DNA from: Mnemiopsis leidyi
Lineage: Eukaryota > Ctenophora > Tentaculata > Lobata > Bolinopsidae
Assembly (NCBI GenBank): GCA_000226015.1
Contig: JH153219.1
Location: forward strand, 79,912-140,768
Direction: 5' to 3'
DNA: 60,857 nucleotides
Under the pieces are notes generated by a model that was not told the origin of the DNA, ran no database searches, and saw nothing but the letters and a program-made list of their open reading frames with translations. A program made the translations under genes and the position numbers. The number at the start of each line of letters is the position of its first letter. Positions within the stretch are counted from its first letter, which is position 1. Positions 11,948 to 24,527 of the stretch are shown piece by piece.

Positions 11948-14900
11948 ATGGCTACTAGATCTGTGGTAGTATGTCTATTTCTTCTCTGTCGGACCATGAT
12001 TGTAAACTCGATATTCAACAAAACCAAGATCAAGCTCAGAGAAATTCATATCGGTGAGACTCTTCCCAAATCCCAATTCATAATAAATATCGTTAATAAT
12101 AGTACTCCTACTTGGATTTCTCAGTCATGTAAAATATCGGGAAATTAACAGAATCTTTTATAAAAAACTTATTGTCTTGTTATCGCCTGCCCTGCTAAAA
12201 AATGATATGCTTACTACCTACTACCGACACTATATTTGTACAGGAATATTAGACAAAGGAGCTAAATACAGGGATGTTTACAACTTCGCGTTGGATCACA
12301 TAGAGAAAAAAGATGACGTGTTGCCGAATACGAGGATTGTGCCTTACTACCGAGACATAAACAGTAACCCTATTATCATAAGTCAGAGAGGTAACACACA
12401 TAGTTTCTCTCCAATCTAGATAGAGGCCGGGTCCTTACTTAGGGTGGTTTTAAAATTTGGATACGTCTTTATCGCAAATATGGAACAATCGAGGTGCAGT
12501 GCAGAGGTGACAACCTTTCAATAATTATATTGATAATCGGTAACCGCACCATTTAGCTAAAACACTATATAGCTAAAACCTAATTTAGGGTTAGGGTTAG
12601 GGTTAGGGTTAGGGTTAGGGTTAGGGTTAGGGTTAGGGTTAGGGTTAGGGTTAGGGTTAGGGTTAGGGTTAGGGTTAGGGTTAGGCTATAAAGTGCGTTT
12701 AGCTAAATAGTTTTTTAGCTATATAGTGCGGGAATCTTGATAATCCACGATTTCATCACAAAAACGGCCATAACTTCGGTTCTGATTATCATTTTTGGAT
12801 GAAGATTTCAGGACTTGTTAATAGTGAAAAAGATATGATGCTCACGAAGTTTTAAGATGATGCGAGCTATTTTAACGATGTTGTAATTTTTGCATATTTT
12901 TGCATAGTTAGCAAACATAGTTCATCCTCACCTTTCCGAAACTCAATGGATCTCGTCAGCTAGACATCATGAAAACATCCTGAGAGTTTCACCAAAAAAT
13001 ATTGACCAGAACTGAAGTTGTGGGCAATTGTTATTTTCTGCAAATTAAGCAAATTATTTCTGTATTGGACTTACATAGAAGTATTATACTATAATAATGA
13101 ATAACTTGGTTTGTTATGGTTGTAGAGAGCAGCCTGGACGGTAATTTGCTAAATTTATTGAGTTTCGAAAAGGTGATGATGAGCCATTTTTGCCTGATAT
13201 GCAAAAGTATTCTAAAATTACAAAATCATCAAAATAGCTCCAATCATCTTGAAACTTCATGGGGTCATCTCTTAATCAATATCAAGAAGTATAATCAGAA
13301 CCGCAGTTATGACCGTTTTGTGATCAAATCGAGGATAATTATTGCAAGGTCGTCACCTCTGCACTGCACATTTGCGATAAGGACGTATTCAAATGTTAAA
13401 ACCGCCCCGTATCTTAGTCTGGCTATTGCGCGTGCAATATCTCTTTTGAAATTAAAAATGCTGATTTTTTCATTTTTAGCTGATTCTTTGATCCACTCTC
13501 GGATTTGGATGGAAAGGGTATCCAAATCGATAAGAAAAAACTATTCCAGTATTTGAACTGCTACAACGAGGGGTGTCAGCTATCATCTGTCTAGCTCCAT
13601 CGGCAATCACTCAGCAAGTTGCTAGCTTTGCTAATGTAAAGATGGTCCCCGTTATCGCTGTCACCGCAACAGGTGGATTAAAATTTAGTAACAAGTTTAT
13701 CATGCAAGTAGTTTCGTCGACAAATCAATAAGTAAAAATAGTAGAATTTTTTATCCTTATAGCTCCAGCCAGTGCAGTAAACAATTAGAATATCCCAAAA
13801 TACCCCAGATCCGCTGTTGGCCAACAAAGAGGAACGCCCATATCTCTTGAGGATATCCCCGAGTGATTCCCAACAAAGCGCTGCAATTTCCGACATTTTA
13901 TCCTTCTTCAGATGGCATCACTTCTCTATACTCACGTCTTACGACTCTTACGGTTAGTGGATCAATGAGAGTGAACGTAGCTACAAAATGAGTAAATAAA
14001 CCTATTTTTTACTCATCTGGGTCAGAATCCAACGGTTTGACGTTTTATCCTTAAGTTCAGATTTAACCCCAGATTNNNNNNNNNNNNNNNNNNNNNNNNN
14101 NNNNTAACGTTGTCACAGTGAACGTTGTCACAGTGAACGTTGTCACAGTGAACGTTGTCACAGTGAACGTTGTCACAGTGAACGTTGTCACAGTGAACGT
14201 TGTCACAGTGAACGTTGTCACAGTGAACGTTGTCACAGTGAACGTTGTCACAGTGAACGTTGTCACAGTGAACGTTGTCACAGTGAACGTTGTCACAGTA
14301 AATGTTGTCACAGTGAACGTTGTAAGTTGAACGCTGTCACTGTAATCCTAGGCTTATGTATAATTGTATAGCTGTTGTATAATATTTTGGAATTTACATT
14401 ATATCACCCGACTAAACCCCTCTGTAGGACCCCCCGTTTATAATGCATGACGAGAGTTGCGGGGATGAGAACGCCTGCTACTCAGGCTACTGTGTTTCTC
14501 TTGTACACGAACTGGCAGACATGCTCGACTTCACTTATGAGTTTGTTAGGGTAAGTTTCATGCTTGTTTTATAAAGGAAATGTAATTATTGCGGGTTTTC
14601 CAGCAGTTCTCACTTTATGCGTCCCTCAATCACCTGACTTGATTAGGATGACTGATGAAGTGATGAACGTTTACAAAACCTGATCAGGATATTATCAGGT
14701 AACGTTTATCAAAATGTTTCACATCTCCTCCCTGTTCACTGAACAGTGTTCAGTCTGTATCTAAACGTACCGAATTTCATTCTTATTCTTATTCCAGCCG
14801 ACTGATGGAACTTGGGGCGGGTTAGAAAAAGACGGAGAAACTTGGACGGGAATATTCAAGGATCTACTAGACAGAAAGATTGACATTGCCACAGTGCACA

Positions 14901-17900
14901 TGTCCATAAACAGCATACGGGAGGAATTCATTGATTTCTCCGTACCTTTCATGCAGGTACTATCCCTGGATATGTATTGCAGACTTTTACTAGATGTGGT
15001 TTATTTCTTGTTCGTAAATCTGTTGGACGTTTTATCACCCACTACAGAGATCTGACTGTGCAATTTGGGGACACCCTGTCACCACAGTCCGCGTCTTTTA
15101 CCGCAGGGCTGACTTTCCCTGAATTGTGGGCAAGATACGTTTGGTTTTGTTCTGCCCTCATGCTCATAAATTTTAGAGCTTTATCGGATCCGCTTTTACA
15201 ATGTTGAAATGTTTTATAGTTGCCTCACATACTTGGTATTGTGGCGGTTGGAAGCGGTTGTACTTACAGTTTGATGCGGCGCCCCCTATCGTAAATTCTC
15301 CGCGGAAAGTTAAATTTACGAAATTACCTGCGTAGCATAATTATCAGTCGTGCCCAGGGAAGACAGCTCTACAACTTTTGGAGTCGACAAAAATAGCCTG
15401 AGAAACCCTGATCTTTCAAACCGAACACAAAAGTACCTGGCACGATTTTTTACTGTTTAACTTTAACAGTAACCTTTCCTCACCAGTCTTCTCACGTCTC
15501 CGATTCCTCAGGCTGGTTTGACTGTGGTTGTGAAGGGAGAGGAGGAGACGAGTGATGGTTATTTCTTTCTTTCCCCCTTCAGTTCAGATGTTCTGTAAGT
15601 TTTGGGTACTCGTGCCAGGCATCAACAAATATTGACCCTACAGGGTTTATGTACATGATACTAAAAAGAAAAGCCATACAGTTAAATCGTTGCAACAAAA
15701 TAGATAAGGTTTTTTACTAAATCCTTATGAATTCTTCAAACGCAGATACGCTATTGGAGCTGCAGTTTTGGGAGTAATTATCATTGTGTGGGTCTACAAC
15801 CGGGTAAGTCTGTCTTCATTCAGATCTTGATACCCACTATAATAATACATGATAGAATTGTCAATGCTGTGAATGGTATTGATAGAATCCTGCCAACATC
15901 ATGCTCTATTCCTGTTCCCAAACCTATTTCACACAGATATCGCCTAACGGTCTGTACTGGAGCAAACAGTTCGCTCTGATGTCCTGCAAGTGTAGCATGT
16001 GCAGGAGGAGACGGAGAGAAGGGAGGCAGTTTCAACGACACAAAACCTGCGCTATCAAACAACTTGAGGCTCAGGAGCAGGTCTTTGGTGAGTGCTCGTG
16101 CGGGGTTGTCATCCTTGCAGTGTTGGTCACTGTACTTCAACCTTGGTTGATCTATTGAATTTTCACCTTATCCAACTGCTTTAATGCGATTCAAAAATTT
16201 AAAGCGTTAGCTGACATAACTAAAATGCTTTCCATATTTACTAGGCATTGGGAGTGACCATTTCGATTATGGTATGGCTATGCAAGTCTTTAATTTTTGA
16301 AGGACAGATCGGATATCTTATTTACATCTTAAAGTCGCTTACTTCTGATTTTTGGTTGACATTGAAACTTCGATTTCAGTGAACAGTCTTATCGCTGGCC
16401 GTAGAAACAAGGGTGAGGTGAAATGTGTGTGAACGGCCGTGTGTGTTTTGTACGAAATTAATGTATATCAGCCGGTAGTTTTGTCATATAAGCATGTGAT
16501 CTGTAAGTGGAAGTAACCATTAACTTTGCGCACTTTTTCAGCCCAACTGAACATGGCAAACTCCTCCTGGATTGTGTTTGCGTCTCTCCTCAACCAAGAT
16601 CCGGTCATCAGCTGGCCTACCAGTATTTCCGGTCGTATAGTCCTCCTGTTCTGGTGGCTGGTTGTTATGGTTGTTCTGGCTATGTATACAGCCAACCTGG
16701 CTGCATTTCTTACCAGTAAGTATAGTAAAAGTTAAACTAATTATCAAAATTTATTATGTCAACTGGCAGGATGGCGTTGTTCCCTATACTTTTTGAAACC
16801 GGAGGACTTGGAGTCTTGCTTTATAAACTTGGTTTCTATGCAGTTACGAAGATGACGACCGGTATAACGAAGATAGAGGATCTCCTAAACCAAGACAGAT
16901 ATAAATGGGGGACTGTCAAGGGGACCCACCCCGAGGTCGCGTTAGCTAACAGTGTTAGGGACGACTTCAAGACGATCATTCGTAAACAGGTGCTTTAATA
17001 CTCCTTTAGTTCTATCTATTTGTTGGGATTTTCTCGTGGTGCACTTGTTGAACAGTGTATGAAATAGTTTCTGAATTTTAAGAACGACTTATCTTAATCT
17101 AGGACGCCGTTTTGACAACTGACGAGGGATTCAGCCGTGTCATGGAACAAGAATACGCTTTTATCTACGAAAGCCCAATATTTGAGTTCATGAAAAGAAA
17201 ATACTGTAATTTGGAAAAAGTTGGAGTCGGAGAATTTCTCAGTTTTGAGTGAGTATGGTGTAAAATTGGCTGTTTATTCCGTCCTACCGATTTTAACCGA
17301 TTGTAACCTGAATTGTTCCTCGATACTGAATCATAAATTTACTGTGAGGAATTCAAAAACCAATTTATAATTCAGCTACGCGTTTGGATTTCCACCGGAT
17401 TCCCCGTACATAGACGTGATAAACCAAGCCCTACTGAAACTACAAGAGAACAGCAAACTAGACACACTGTGGACAGCTCTGTTATCCAACACTGGACAGT
17501 GTCCAGCACGACCACCTACCGCACAACTCACTCTGCAATCTCTAAACGGAGTATTCACCACACTGGCAATGGGACTGGTAGCCAGTGTCTTCGCACTGGT
17601 TGGGGAGTATGTTTATGTCACGTGGTGTGACGTCCAGGGCAGAACTGTCGGCTGTCCTCCCAGTCAGGTTAGTTAGAGGTGGTCTACTTTCGGTCTTTAG
17701 TTTCCATCTCATGTGTGATCCACTGTAGTGGTCTACTTTCGGTCTTAAGTTTCCATCTCATGTGTGATCCACTGTAGTGGTCTACTTTCGGTCTTTAGTT
17801 TCCATCTCATGTGTGATCCACTGTAGTGGTCTACTTTCGGTCTTTAGTTTCCATCTCATGTGTGATCCACTGTAGTGGTCTACTTTCGGTCTTAAGTTTC

Positions 17901-18403
17901 CATCTCATGTGTGATCCACTGTAGTTTAATCTTGGTTAACTTACCACTTCACACTGAGATTAAGGACGAGAAATATAGGTCATTTTCAAAGCCTTTCACT
18001 TTTTCTTTACTCATTTTGCGAGGATGAATTCCATATCTCTGATTGACTTTTGATGTTTCAGCGACCGAAGACTATGTTGGAAGCGCTAAAGAGGAGACTA
18101 CGATTTCTTGTTCACGACTTAAAACATTCTTTTTCATCAAGATCAGGGATCAGAAGTTCTAGCTCCGAAACAGACAATGCATTTGCAGACTCAGAGAGTA
18201 CTCGTTTAAAACAAAACCCAGACAGCACTGTCGATAATAATGGTCAAAACGGTATCTCAACTGATCATAATGATAAAGTGTCAGCATCCCCTGACGAAGT
18301 TCTTAGAATTGACATTGAAGAAGAGATGATGGAATTGGATTGTGAATCAGAAGTTGACATGTATAGTGAAACTGGCGAGGAGTGCACACAATGTGGACAC
18401 TAG
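11948..18403 (+). CDS. Ionotropic glutamate receptor, NMDA-receptor-like, with an assembly gap
   Basis: Ligand-gated cation channel subunit of the plasma membrane. Exons before the gap: 11948-12053 (signal peptide), 12244-12390, 13550-13672, 13809-13952; these cover the first half of the amino-terminal domain (RVFELLQRGVSAIIC, PSDSQQSAAISD). After the gap: 14428-14550, 14798-14956, 15512-15594, 15746-15803 (M1), 15937-16087, 16542-16715 (M2, M3), 16844-16989, 17103-17248, 17376-17667 (M4) and 18062-18403. Ligand-domain signatures are YSGYCVSLVHELADML, the Arg in SINSIRE, and YAFIYESPIFEF. The pore loop SLLNQDP carries Asn at the Q/R/N position as in GluN1. M3 reads MYTANLAAFLT instead of SYTANLAAFLT. 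The 13952 exon ends in phase 1 and the next seen exon starts in phase 0, so exons are missing. About 173 plus 557 residues are visible. A polyadenylation signal lies at 18576-18581. Confidence 0.85.
12544..12731. mobile_element. Nested hairpin element filled with TTAGGG repeats
   Basis: Ends are inverted: CCGCAC at 12544 pairs with GTGCGG at 12726-12731, and repeated TTTAGCTAAA / TATAGCTAAA blocks lie on both sides. The centre is a perfect TTAGGG array. The flanks share TTGATAATC on both sides. It appears to have inserted into the left arm of the foldback element, because the paired arm lacks it. Confidence 0.55.
12585..12685 (+). repeat. Interstitial telomere-like (TTAGGG)n array
   Basis: About 16.8 uninterrupted copies of TTAGGG, the common animal telomere unit, inside a receptor intron and bordered by inverted sequences. 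Genes continue on both sides, so this is not a chromosome end. Confidence 0.95.
14076..14104. other. Assembly gap (29 N)
   Basis: A run of N directly before a 15-bp tandem array. The reading-phase break across it and the missing receptor exons show that the real gap is much longer than 29 bases. Confidence 0.98.
14105..14344. repeat. 15-bp minisatellite beside the gap
   Basis: About 15 copies of AACGTTGTCACAGTG, the last ones degenerate. The unit is a multiple of three and lacks stops, so it creates spurious ORFs on both strands. It lies in a receptor intron and probably caused the assembly gap. Confidence 0.95.
17678..17925. repeat. 49-bp minisatellite, five copies
   Basis: Five tandem 49-base copies beginning GTGGTCTACTTTCGG lie in the last intron of the glutamate receptor, about 10 bases after the donor. 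Copies differ mainly by TCTTTAG versus TCTTAAG. Confidence 0.95.
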
Positions 18404-19140
18404 AATTTAGACCAGATTTCCAAAATCATGAGCTGAGCCTCCCAACTTTCAAGCCATAATGAGTTTTTGGGATTAGAGCGTTGTCGCTATATGATATGGC
18501 TCTCAATAATGAGTAAATTTTTGTTGGTCTAGACAAAATAAGAAAAAGCAGACTAAAATCTCTATGTACATTTAAAATAAACATAGACTTTCGCCCTGAC
18601 AATAATACATCAAATCGCAACAGTTTTGTAATATCAACTGGTATCAATTCTAATGAATCGCTTTTTGCCTAATCTGGCTAAAATTTACACTTAAGAAGAT
18701 TGTGTTCAATGTTTAAACTTCAAGGATAAATCGTTGGACATGACTATTGATAATCAATACGTTTGAATGTTTCAAAAGAAACCAGTAAAGTAAAGCCTGT
18801 ACTCTCAATATTGTTGGTATTATTTTTAACCGACGTCGTTTTGGCGCTCTCAGCATTTAACTTTAAGTCGCTATCTCACTTTTCAGTCTGCTCGGTGACT
18901 TGTGTTTAAGTTTCCTGTTTTGAATTGCAGATTTTTACTTCTATTTTCGTAACAGAATTTCGTGTCTATCTTGTTTGTTGAGGTAGTAATAGGTTATCTC
19001 TGTGAATTAAACTCCTGAAACAGAAAGTTGATCATTGTGATAGAAAGGAGACGTTTCTGTTAATTCAGCAACATGTGCTCCAGCGCGCGCAAAAATGTCA
19101 GTGCGTGCGCTTGAGTAATGACGCTATAAAACTTTCTAAA
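18404..19140. other. Convergent intergenic region, receptor / SAXO4
   Basis: Contains the receptor's 3' UTR with AATAAA at 18576-18581 and, from the other side, the SAXO4 3' end. I see no gene in it. Confidence 0.6.
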
Positions 19141-22100
19141 CTACAAATTCCTTGCCTGCGCTAATAACTGTCCATCGTGTCGAGGATGGACAAATTGTGG
19201 CAATTGTACCAAGTAAGCAAGCATATAATTTTGATTTAAGGCAATATTTTCATTTGTAACTATAGTATCGGCCGATAAAAGAATGATGCACGAAAAGAAA
19301 TGTTCATGTGCATTGCGCAGTGCACTCAGGTCCATGCCTGCTTCTCTTATTTCATACATCTCTGATCGCAGACGAACTTTTAGTCTGTACTCAAAATCAG
19401 ATGATTTAACTCATAAATGAAAACGAGCTTTCCAATTTGCTCATAATACTAAAAAAAGATTTGGCTCGGCTAGAACTCACCTCGCTTGGTAAGAATTCAT
19501 TGATCTGATCATGTAAACTGGATCAGGTTCGTTCCCGTAACGATGAAGAGCGGTGGATTTTGTAAACCCATTTTTCGTGGGAAGGACGGATCCCCTCATG
19601 TAACCTTCTCTCCTAGCTCCAGTTGGGTTCAGGTCTTGGTGTCTGGAGAATTTATTTTTAACAATCATCGGTGTATTTGTGTGCACAGCACAATTTTTCA
19701 TCCATTCCACACCTTGCATACCAAAACGTACGTACGCATACCGTGTGTGCATTGAGTCTCCGAACATCAATTTGACACATTCTAATCAGACACTCAACAA
19801 ATGATATACTAATTTAGAGATATTTCAAGCACACTGACTTGTAGCTGTAGTAGGTAGTATAATGGTCGGGAGAATCAGGTTTAGGAGGTAACCACAAGTC
19901 GTTGTTTTCCACCGACCCACTCGGCTCCTTCTTACCGGTGAAGGATCTGCCTAGTTTCGCACCCTCCCCAACCTCGAAGGGCGGTAGTTTTGTAACCGGC
20001 TTGAAGTGGATCTGGGTGATGCTGCAAAAGTTTTTGTCAGACTATGTAGTGCGTATATGGTACACACTTGTACCATGTGTACACAAACAGACATGTGCAT
20101 CAGTGTATGTTACCAAGTAACACTGTTTTATCTATCAATTCATTATAAAGTAAGGAGAAGCGCACTGCAAGTCACATACTCATTAGCAGAGACAATCGTG
20201 ATAACATCAATTATAGACAACAGCTTTTGTTGCGAATAAACGGTCTTATCGGGATGGTTTGTTTTTTGTAACACGAATTAATGAGCAGTTAGCTGAGACA
20301 GGTTATCGATAGCACGGAAATCATAAGTTTATGTACTCTAAACATATTAAAAATGAGTTGAGGAAAAATATCAACCCATACACAAGCCATAATTGTAAAA
20401 AAATCTACTGAGATTATTACAAACAAGCCTGACCTTGACTTGTTGTGAGGGTTTGTCAAGTTGGCATACTCAGCGGGGTCTGACTTGGCCACCTTCTTCA
20501 GAAGTGAAGCCGGAACTTCGTCAATCTTCGTGTAATACTGTGAGAACTGGGGTGTAAGCTTTAGAAACTTGTTTTAAGAGACTTAACATTATCAAGTCAG
20601 TGCACCAGCGTCCTCTGGTTTAAATTCTAAGGCGTGTTTGATCCCGAAACTGCCCGTGTCTGAACACACGAACTATATCATAGCTAAGCTTTGATCGCAC
20701 TGTAAAGAAAACGTGGAGTTTAACATGGTGCCGTGTTTTAACTGAGTTTCCCAACCATTGACCACGATAGACGGCTAACACCGACTTATCGACCAATTCT
20801 ATCTTAAGATGAGTGTCGAAGTTTTCAGATATTTAAGGAATGGTGTCCCACACAAAGCTGGCAATTATTTATTCGATTTAAAACTCGTTATCAGAGTGGA
20901 TTATAACAATGATTTTTGTTTTAACAAATCGTCTGTTTATCCAAGGTAACATGCATGCTGCATAAGAATCTGCAAAGCAGAGAACCGTATAGTGGATGAG
21001 CAATTTTCCTACACATTAAACTCTGTCTAAAAGTAGAACTCCTTCGAGACTTTTCGAGAGAACATAATTCATTGTTATCACAATGTGATAATCACATCAT
21101 GCATAAAGTGCTGGGAACCTTATCATTTATTGGCCTAGTGGGTCACACATTTGAAGGCAGGTGACAGCATCTCATTTCATTTCCTAACCTTTAGAAATGT
21201 CAATACTTCAGTGATTCAAAAAGACTCAACTTGGAGTTCTGACACAAAAGATAGCCCAGATCTTATCACAATTTAATCTTTGTCAATACATCTGAATGTG
21301 GACCGACTGATCCTCATTGAGTGTGGAATTATCGTCGCATATAGCTGACTTCATAGCCTTCAATCCCAATTGACATGAGATAAATAAGTGTTGAAATTTA
21401 TATTTGAAAGGATCAGGTGAGACCAACTCATCCTACAGGTAGCTGCTAGGTATGCTCACTGCCCAGTTTAGGTCAAGTCATGGTGTGTAGAATATGAAAT
21501 GAGCTTTTGGTGTATTATGCGATCAATCATGTTTAGGTTTGTTAATCCATATCCATGGTAACCCCGTGAATATCACACGATATTTAGCCGTGTTAACTCG
21601 CTAATTCCTCACATTTTTGAGTTTTTGGTCGGAATCTTATTCATTGATGAGCTGATCAACCCTCTAAACTTAAGACATATTACATAAGTTTTATGACTTC
21701 TTACAACAGCAAAAAATCTTAAGAGAAACATCAGATAATTTGATATCTAAATACTTGAGTCTTGCAAAGGTGATGACAATCGGTTCTAAATTCAGGTAGG
21801 AACTGTAATTTTCATTCTTATCGCGGATACTTTTCGGAGCATGATTCTCACGACGACGAAGTAATAAGTGATACCTAAATTTTGGATCGTGTAAAAAACC
21901 TGGAACTTACAAAACTTATAATATTACAAAACCCATGCTAAACCAACCCCACCCTTAGTGACTTTATTCTGGATGGAACATGAATGTTAGCCTAAATCCA
22001 TACAACTGCTTTTTAATCACATAATTGAGCAAGTTAACGTAACAGTGTAGGTACCAACTACCGAGTGCCGATCTACATGCACTCATCTCTCGCTGAAGTA

Positions 22101-24527
22101 AGACGGTAATGGGGAGTTTACTTTCCGTAACTCTGGCAACACATCATAGAATTATCCGGCTCTTCTCCGACATTATTGAATCTCAAATTTACTCAGTTTG
22201 TTCACAAAATTTAATGACCGCCCAATTCCGAGAACTGCCTTAAATTAGCACAGTGAGATGAAACAAATTAGAGATTTACTTAGCGTTCTTACTTCCTCTT
22301 TGGGTTTAGCGTAGAACTGGGGCCGTGTATAGGTCCCCTTCACAAATCCAGACACGCACTGCCCTTTACTGGAGACGGAGCTTGCTTTTTCAGTTCCCTG
22401 AAGTTTTAGGACATTTAAGTTAAATGAAATGGGACAATCTTAAGCAGACAACACTCATTTTTCTGAAATCACATAGGACACCCTTAATATTCAATACTTG
22501 TGTTCGAAATGAAGTTGTTTTGAAGGTGAATGGTACGCTCGTTATTTGGGACTGACGTTGCGAAAAGCTACACCAGTCAGTGGTTGGAAATTATACGAAA
22601 ATGAAAGAATGAAGACACAGTCAATGTCAGCTTGCAGCATGGTGCATACTATCTGTCAAATGAAATCTCAACATAAAATGTCACACAAGTCAGAAGTAAA
22701 GTTCATCAAATTAAGAGGCAAAACCTCCAGCAAGCATCATTTCAATCACTGCACTGCAAATCAATCTCCCGTAGATTGTGCATGTTTTGCTAGAGCTATG
22801 GTAGCGCGATATACAAAACCATGTGCTTTTATGATGAACTAACAGTCTAACTTCTCACCTTAACAACGAAACAACCTAAGTTTCTAAACAACCTACAACA
22901 ACTTGACAAGCAGAAACAACTTGACATGGATATTACCGTGAGAACGGGATGTCGAGTAAAGGAACCCCTCATGACGCTCTCCCCGATTGGTCTGGCCTGG
23001 AAAATAAGAAAATATTGTGGTATCTTGTCAGCTGACGACGATTAACACATGTTTATTGAAAGCTTCTACAACAAATAAACTCGTATCTATTAATATCTAC
23101 AAAACCCCCAACAAATATCTTGTATTGATCGTTCATTGCACAATGTTTATTTGATGTGTGAATAATGTTACAGAACCAGTTATGTTAAATTTAGTTTTTA
23201 TCAAAAGTAGAATGGCGCTGATTAAAATGAGGTTCAAATAAGACAAAATCTGTCATGAAAAATACCAAGATCTGCTGAAATATGCTTACCTTCGTGTTGG
23301 GAACGCTGAAGTTTTCGTTTGGGCGATAAGTTATGGGTTCAATGTTGTAAGCATTGATAAAACCAGATGCTTGTTTTCTCCCAACCGTTTTACCCTCCAA
23401 ATCCACTGAACGGTACAGATTACAGGTACAGGTTATTCCTTACTTGGTTCAATTATACATCTACATTTCAATTTTTGAGACCACTTTATGTAACGTTAGA
23501 AATTAGAACTCGTTAATATGCCTTGAATGAGGATAATGAATTCACTTAGAATGCATACGAAGAGATATTAAGATTTCAAGAGTAAATTAAAACTAATTTG
23601 AGTGATCTTCTTACTTTTTACACTAGGTTTCCCGGAAAACTTGGACGCAGTTTCTGGTTTCATGTATCTTGGACCCTGTAATAAGGTTACTCGGTATTTT
23701 TGTCCAAATACTTTAGTAACAATCACTAATATTACACGGCAAGACAGATTTTCCTAAAAAGAATACCTAAAGGACTCCTACCTCTCCGTTATTTTCCTGT
23801 TCAACGGGATCTTTTCGTTGTAAGCTAAAAAGCAAAGATCGGTGCTGCGGTTTGAAGTTCTTTCTTGTGTCAGCATGAACATCTGTTACCTGATCATTTG
23901 GCGATACTTCAATTTTCTGTCGTTCACAGCCAATAAAATGAACGCATCATGGTTTAACTTTTTAGATAATCGCGCTTAGAATTGAATTGTGAGATATCAT
24001 GGGCCCAAAAGGAAAGCAGATTATTTTACCTCTCTTTGGAGAGGTAAAGTATTGACAGTTCCTGTGTTAAATCCACTGCCAGCCTTGTAGATCGATGACG
24101 GCAATGGTTCTGAGCCGGTTGCTCCCCTGCTTTCTTTGAAGTGATCTTTTGTTGACGTATTGTAATTTTCTCGGATTGAAGATCTGAAATAAAATTTAGC
24201 GTAATGAGTGACAAAGCACAGTTATAAACATGAAAATCATGATGAGAATGGTTTTTTGGTAAAGTCATAAACGTTGAGAGTTATTTTCACAAATTTAACT
24301 TACAAAATCTCTGGATTGTCCATTTTATCTATAGACTCATTGTAGTAGACAGCTGGTCTGAAATTGGCAAGATATCCCGTCCCAGAATGGGTATTAGGAC
24401 GAGGCTTGAATTCAGGAACTGCATGAACGTTTGAATAAGTTGTAGCATAGTGAGAAAGGTGATGAGTGTCTGGCCCGCCGCTGGCTTTGATGTGCTTCGT
24501 TCCCTGACCGAGGGATACCTTGCCCAT
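19141..24527 (-). CDS. SAXO4: Stabiliser of axonemal microtubules 4 (SAXO4 / PPP1R32)
   Basis: Eleven exons on the minus strand, in coding order: 24304-24527, 24030-24183, 23782-23889, 23615-23675, 23290-23405, 22937-22996, 22293-22397, 20434-20546, 19839-20021, 19481-19642 and 19141-19384; about 509 residues. The start MGKVSLGQ, then LSHYATTYSNVHA, EFKPRPNTHSGTGYLANFRP and DKMDNPE, parallels the start of vertebrate PPP1R32. Later GRSFTGKKEPSG, HYTTYYSYK and REGYMRG match its C-terminal half. Nearly every exon repeats a short Ser/Thr-Gly-Phe/Tyr motif (GTGY, GSGF, ASGF, VSGF, NGF), as in microtubule-associated ciliary proteins. In vertebrates the protein locates to axonemes and binds PP1. The last exon after 19481 has no family similarity and is the weakest part. 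Exon 8 could instead start at 20537. Confidence 0.8.

Larger units (their letters stand above)
12430..13425. mobile_element. Foldback (long inverted-repeat) element in receptor intron 2
   Basis: The left arm (about 12430-12950) and right arm (about 13155-13425) are inverted copies with clear but diverged identity. Paired blocks include GTGCAGTGCAGAGGTGAC (left, near 12495) with its complement near 13350; the CATAACTTCGGTTCTGATTAT block near 12768 with its complement near 13295; and CGAAACTCAAT near 12939 with its complement near 13160. About 200 bases separate the arms. The left arm carries a nested insertion of about 190 bases (12544-12731). No transposase-like ORF is visible, so it is a non-autonomous foldback element or an inverted duplication. 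Confidence 0.7.

Noticed and set aside
12585..12685. A chromosome end
   Set aside because: The TTAGGG array lies within an intron, is only 100 bases long and has genes on both sides.
13116..13556. 146-residue ORF before receptor exon 3
   Set aside because: It translates the right arm of the foldback element and is out of frame with the receptor.
14063..14330. Repetitive ORFs on both strands
   Set aside because: They are the 15-bp minisatellite (unit divisible by three, no stops), and one runs into N bases.
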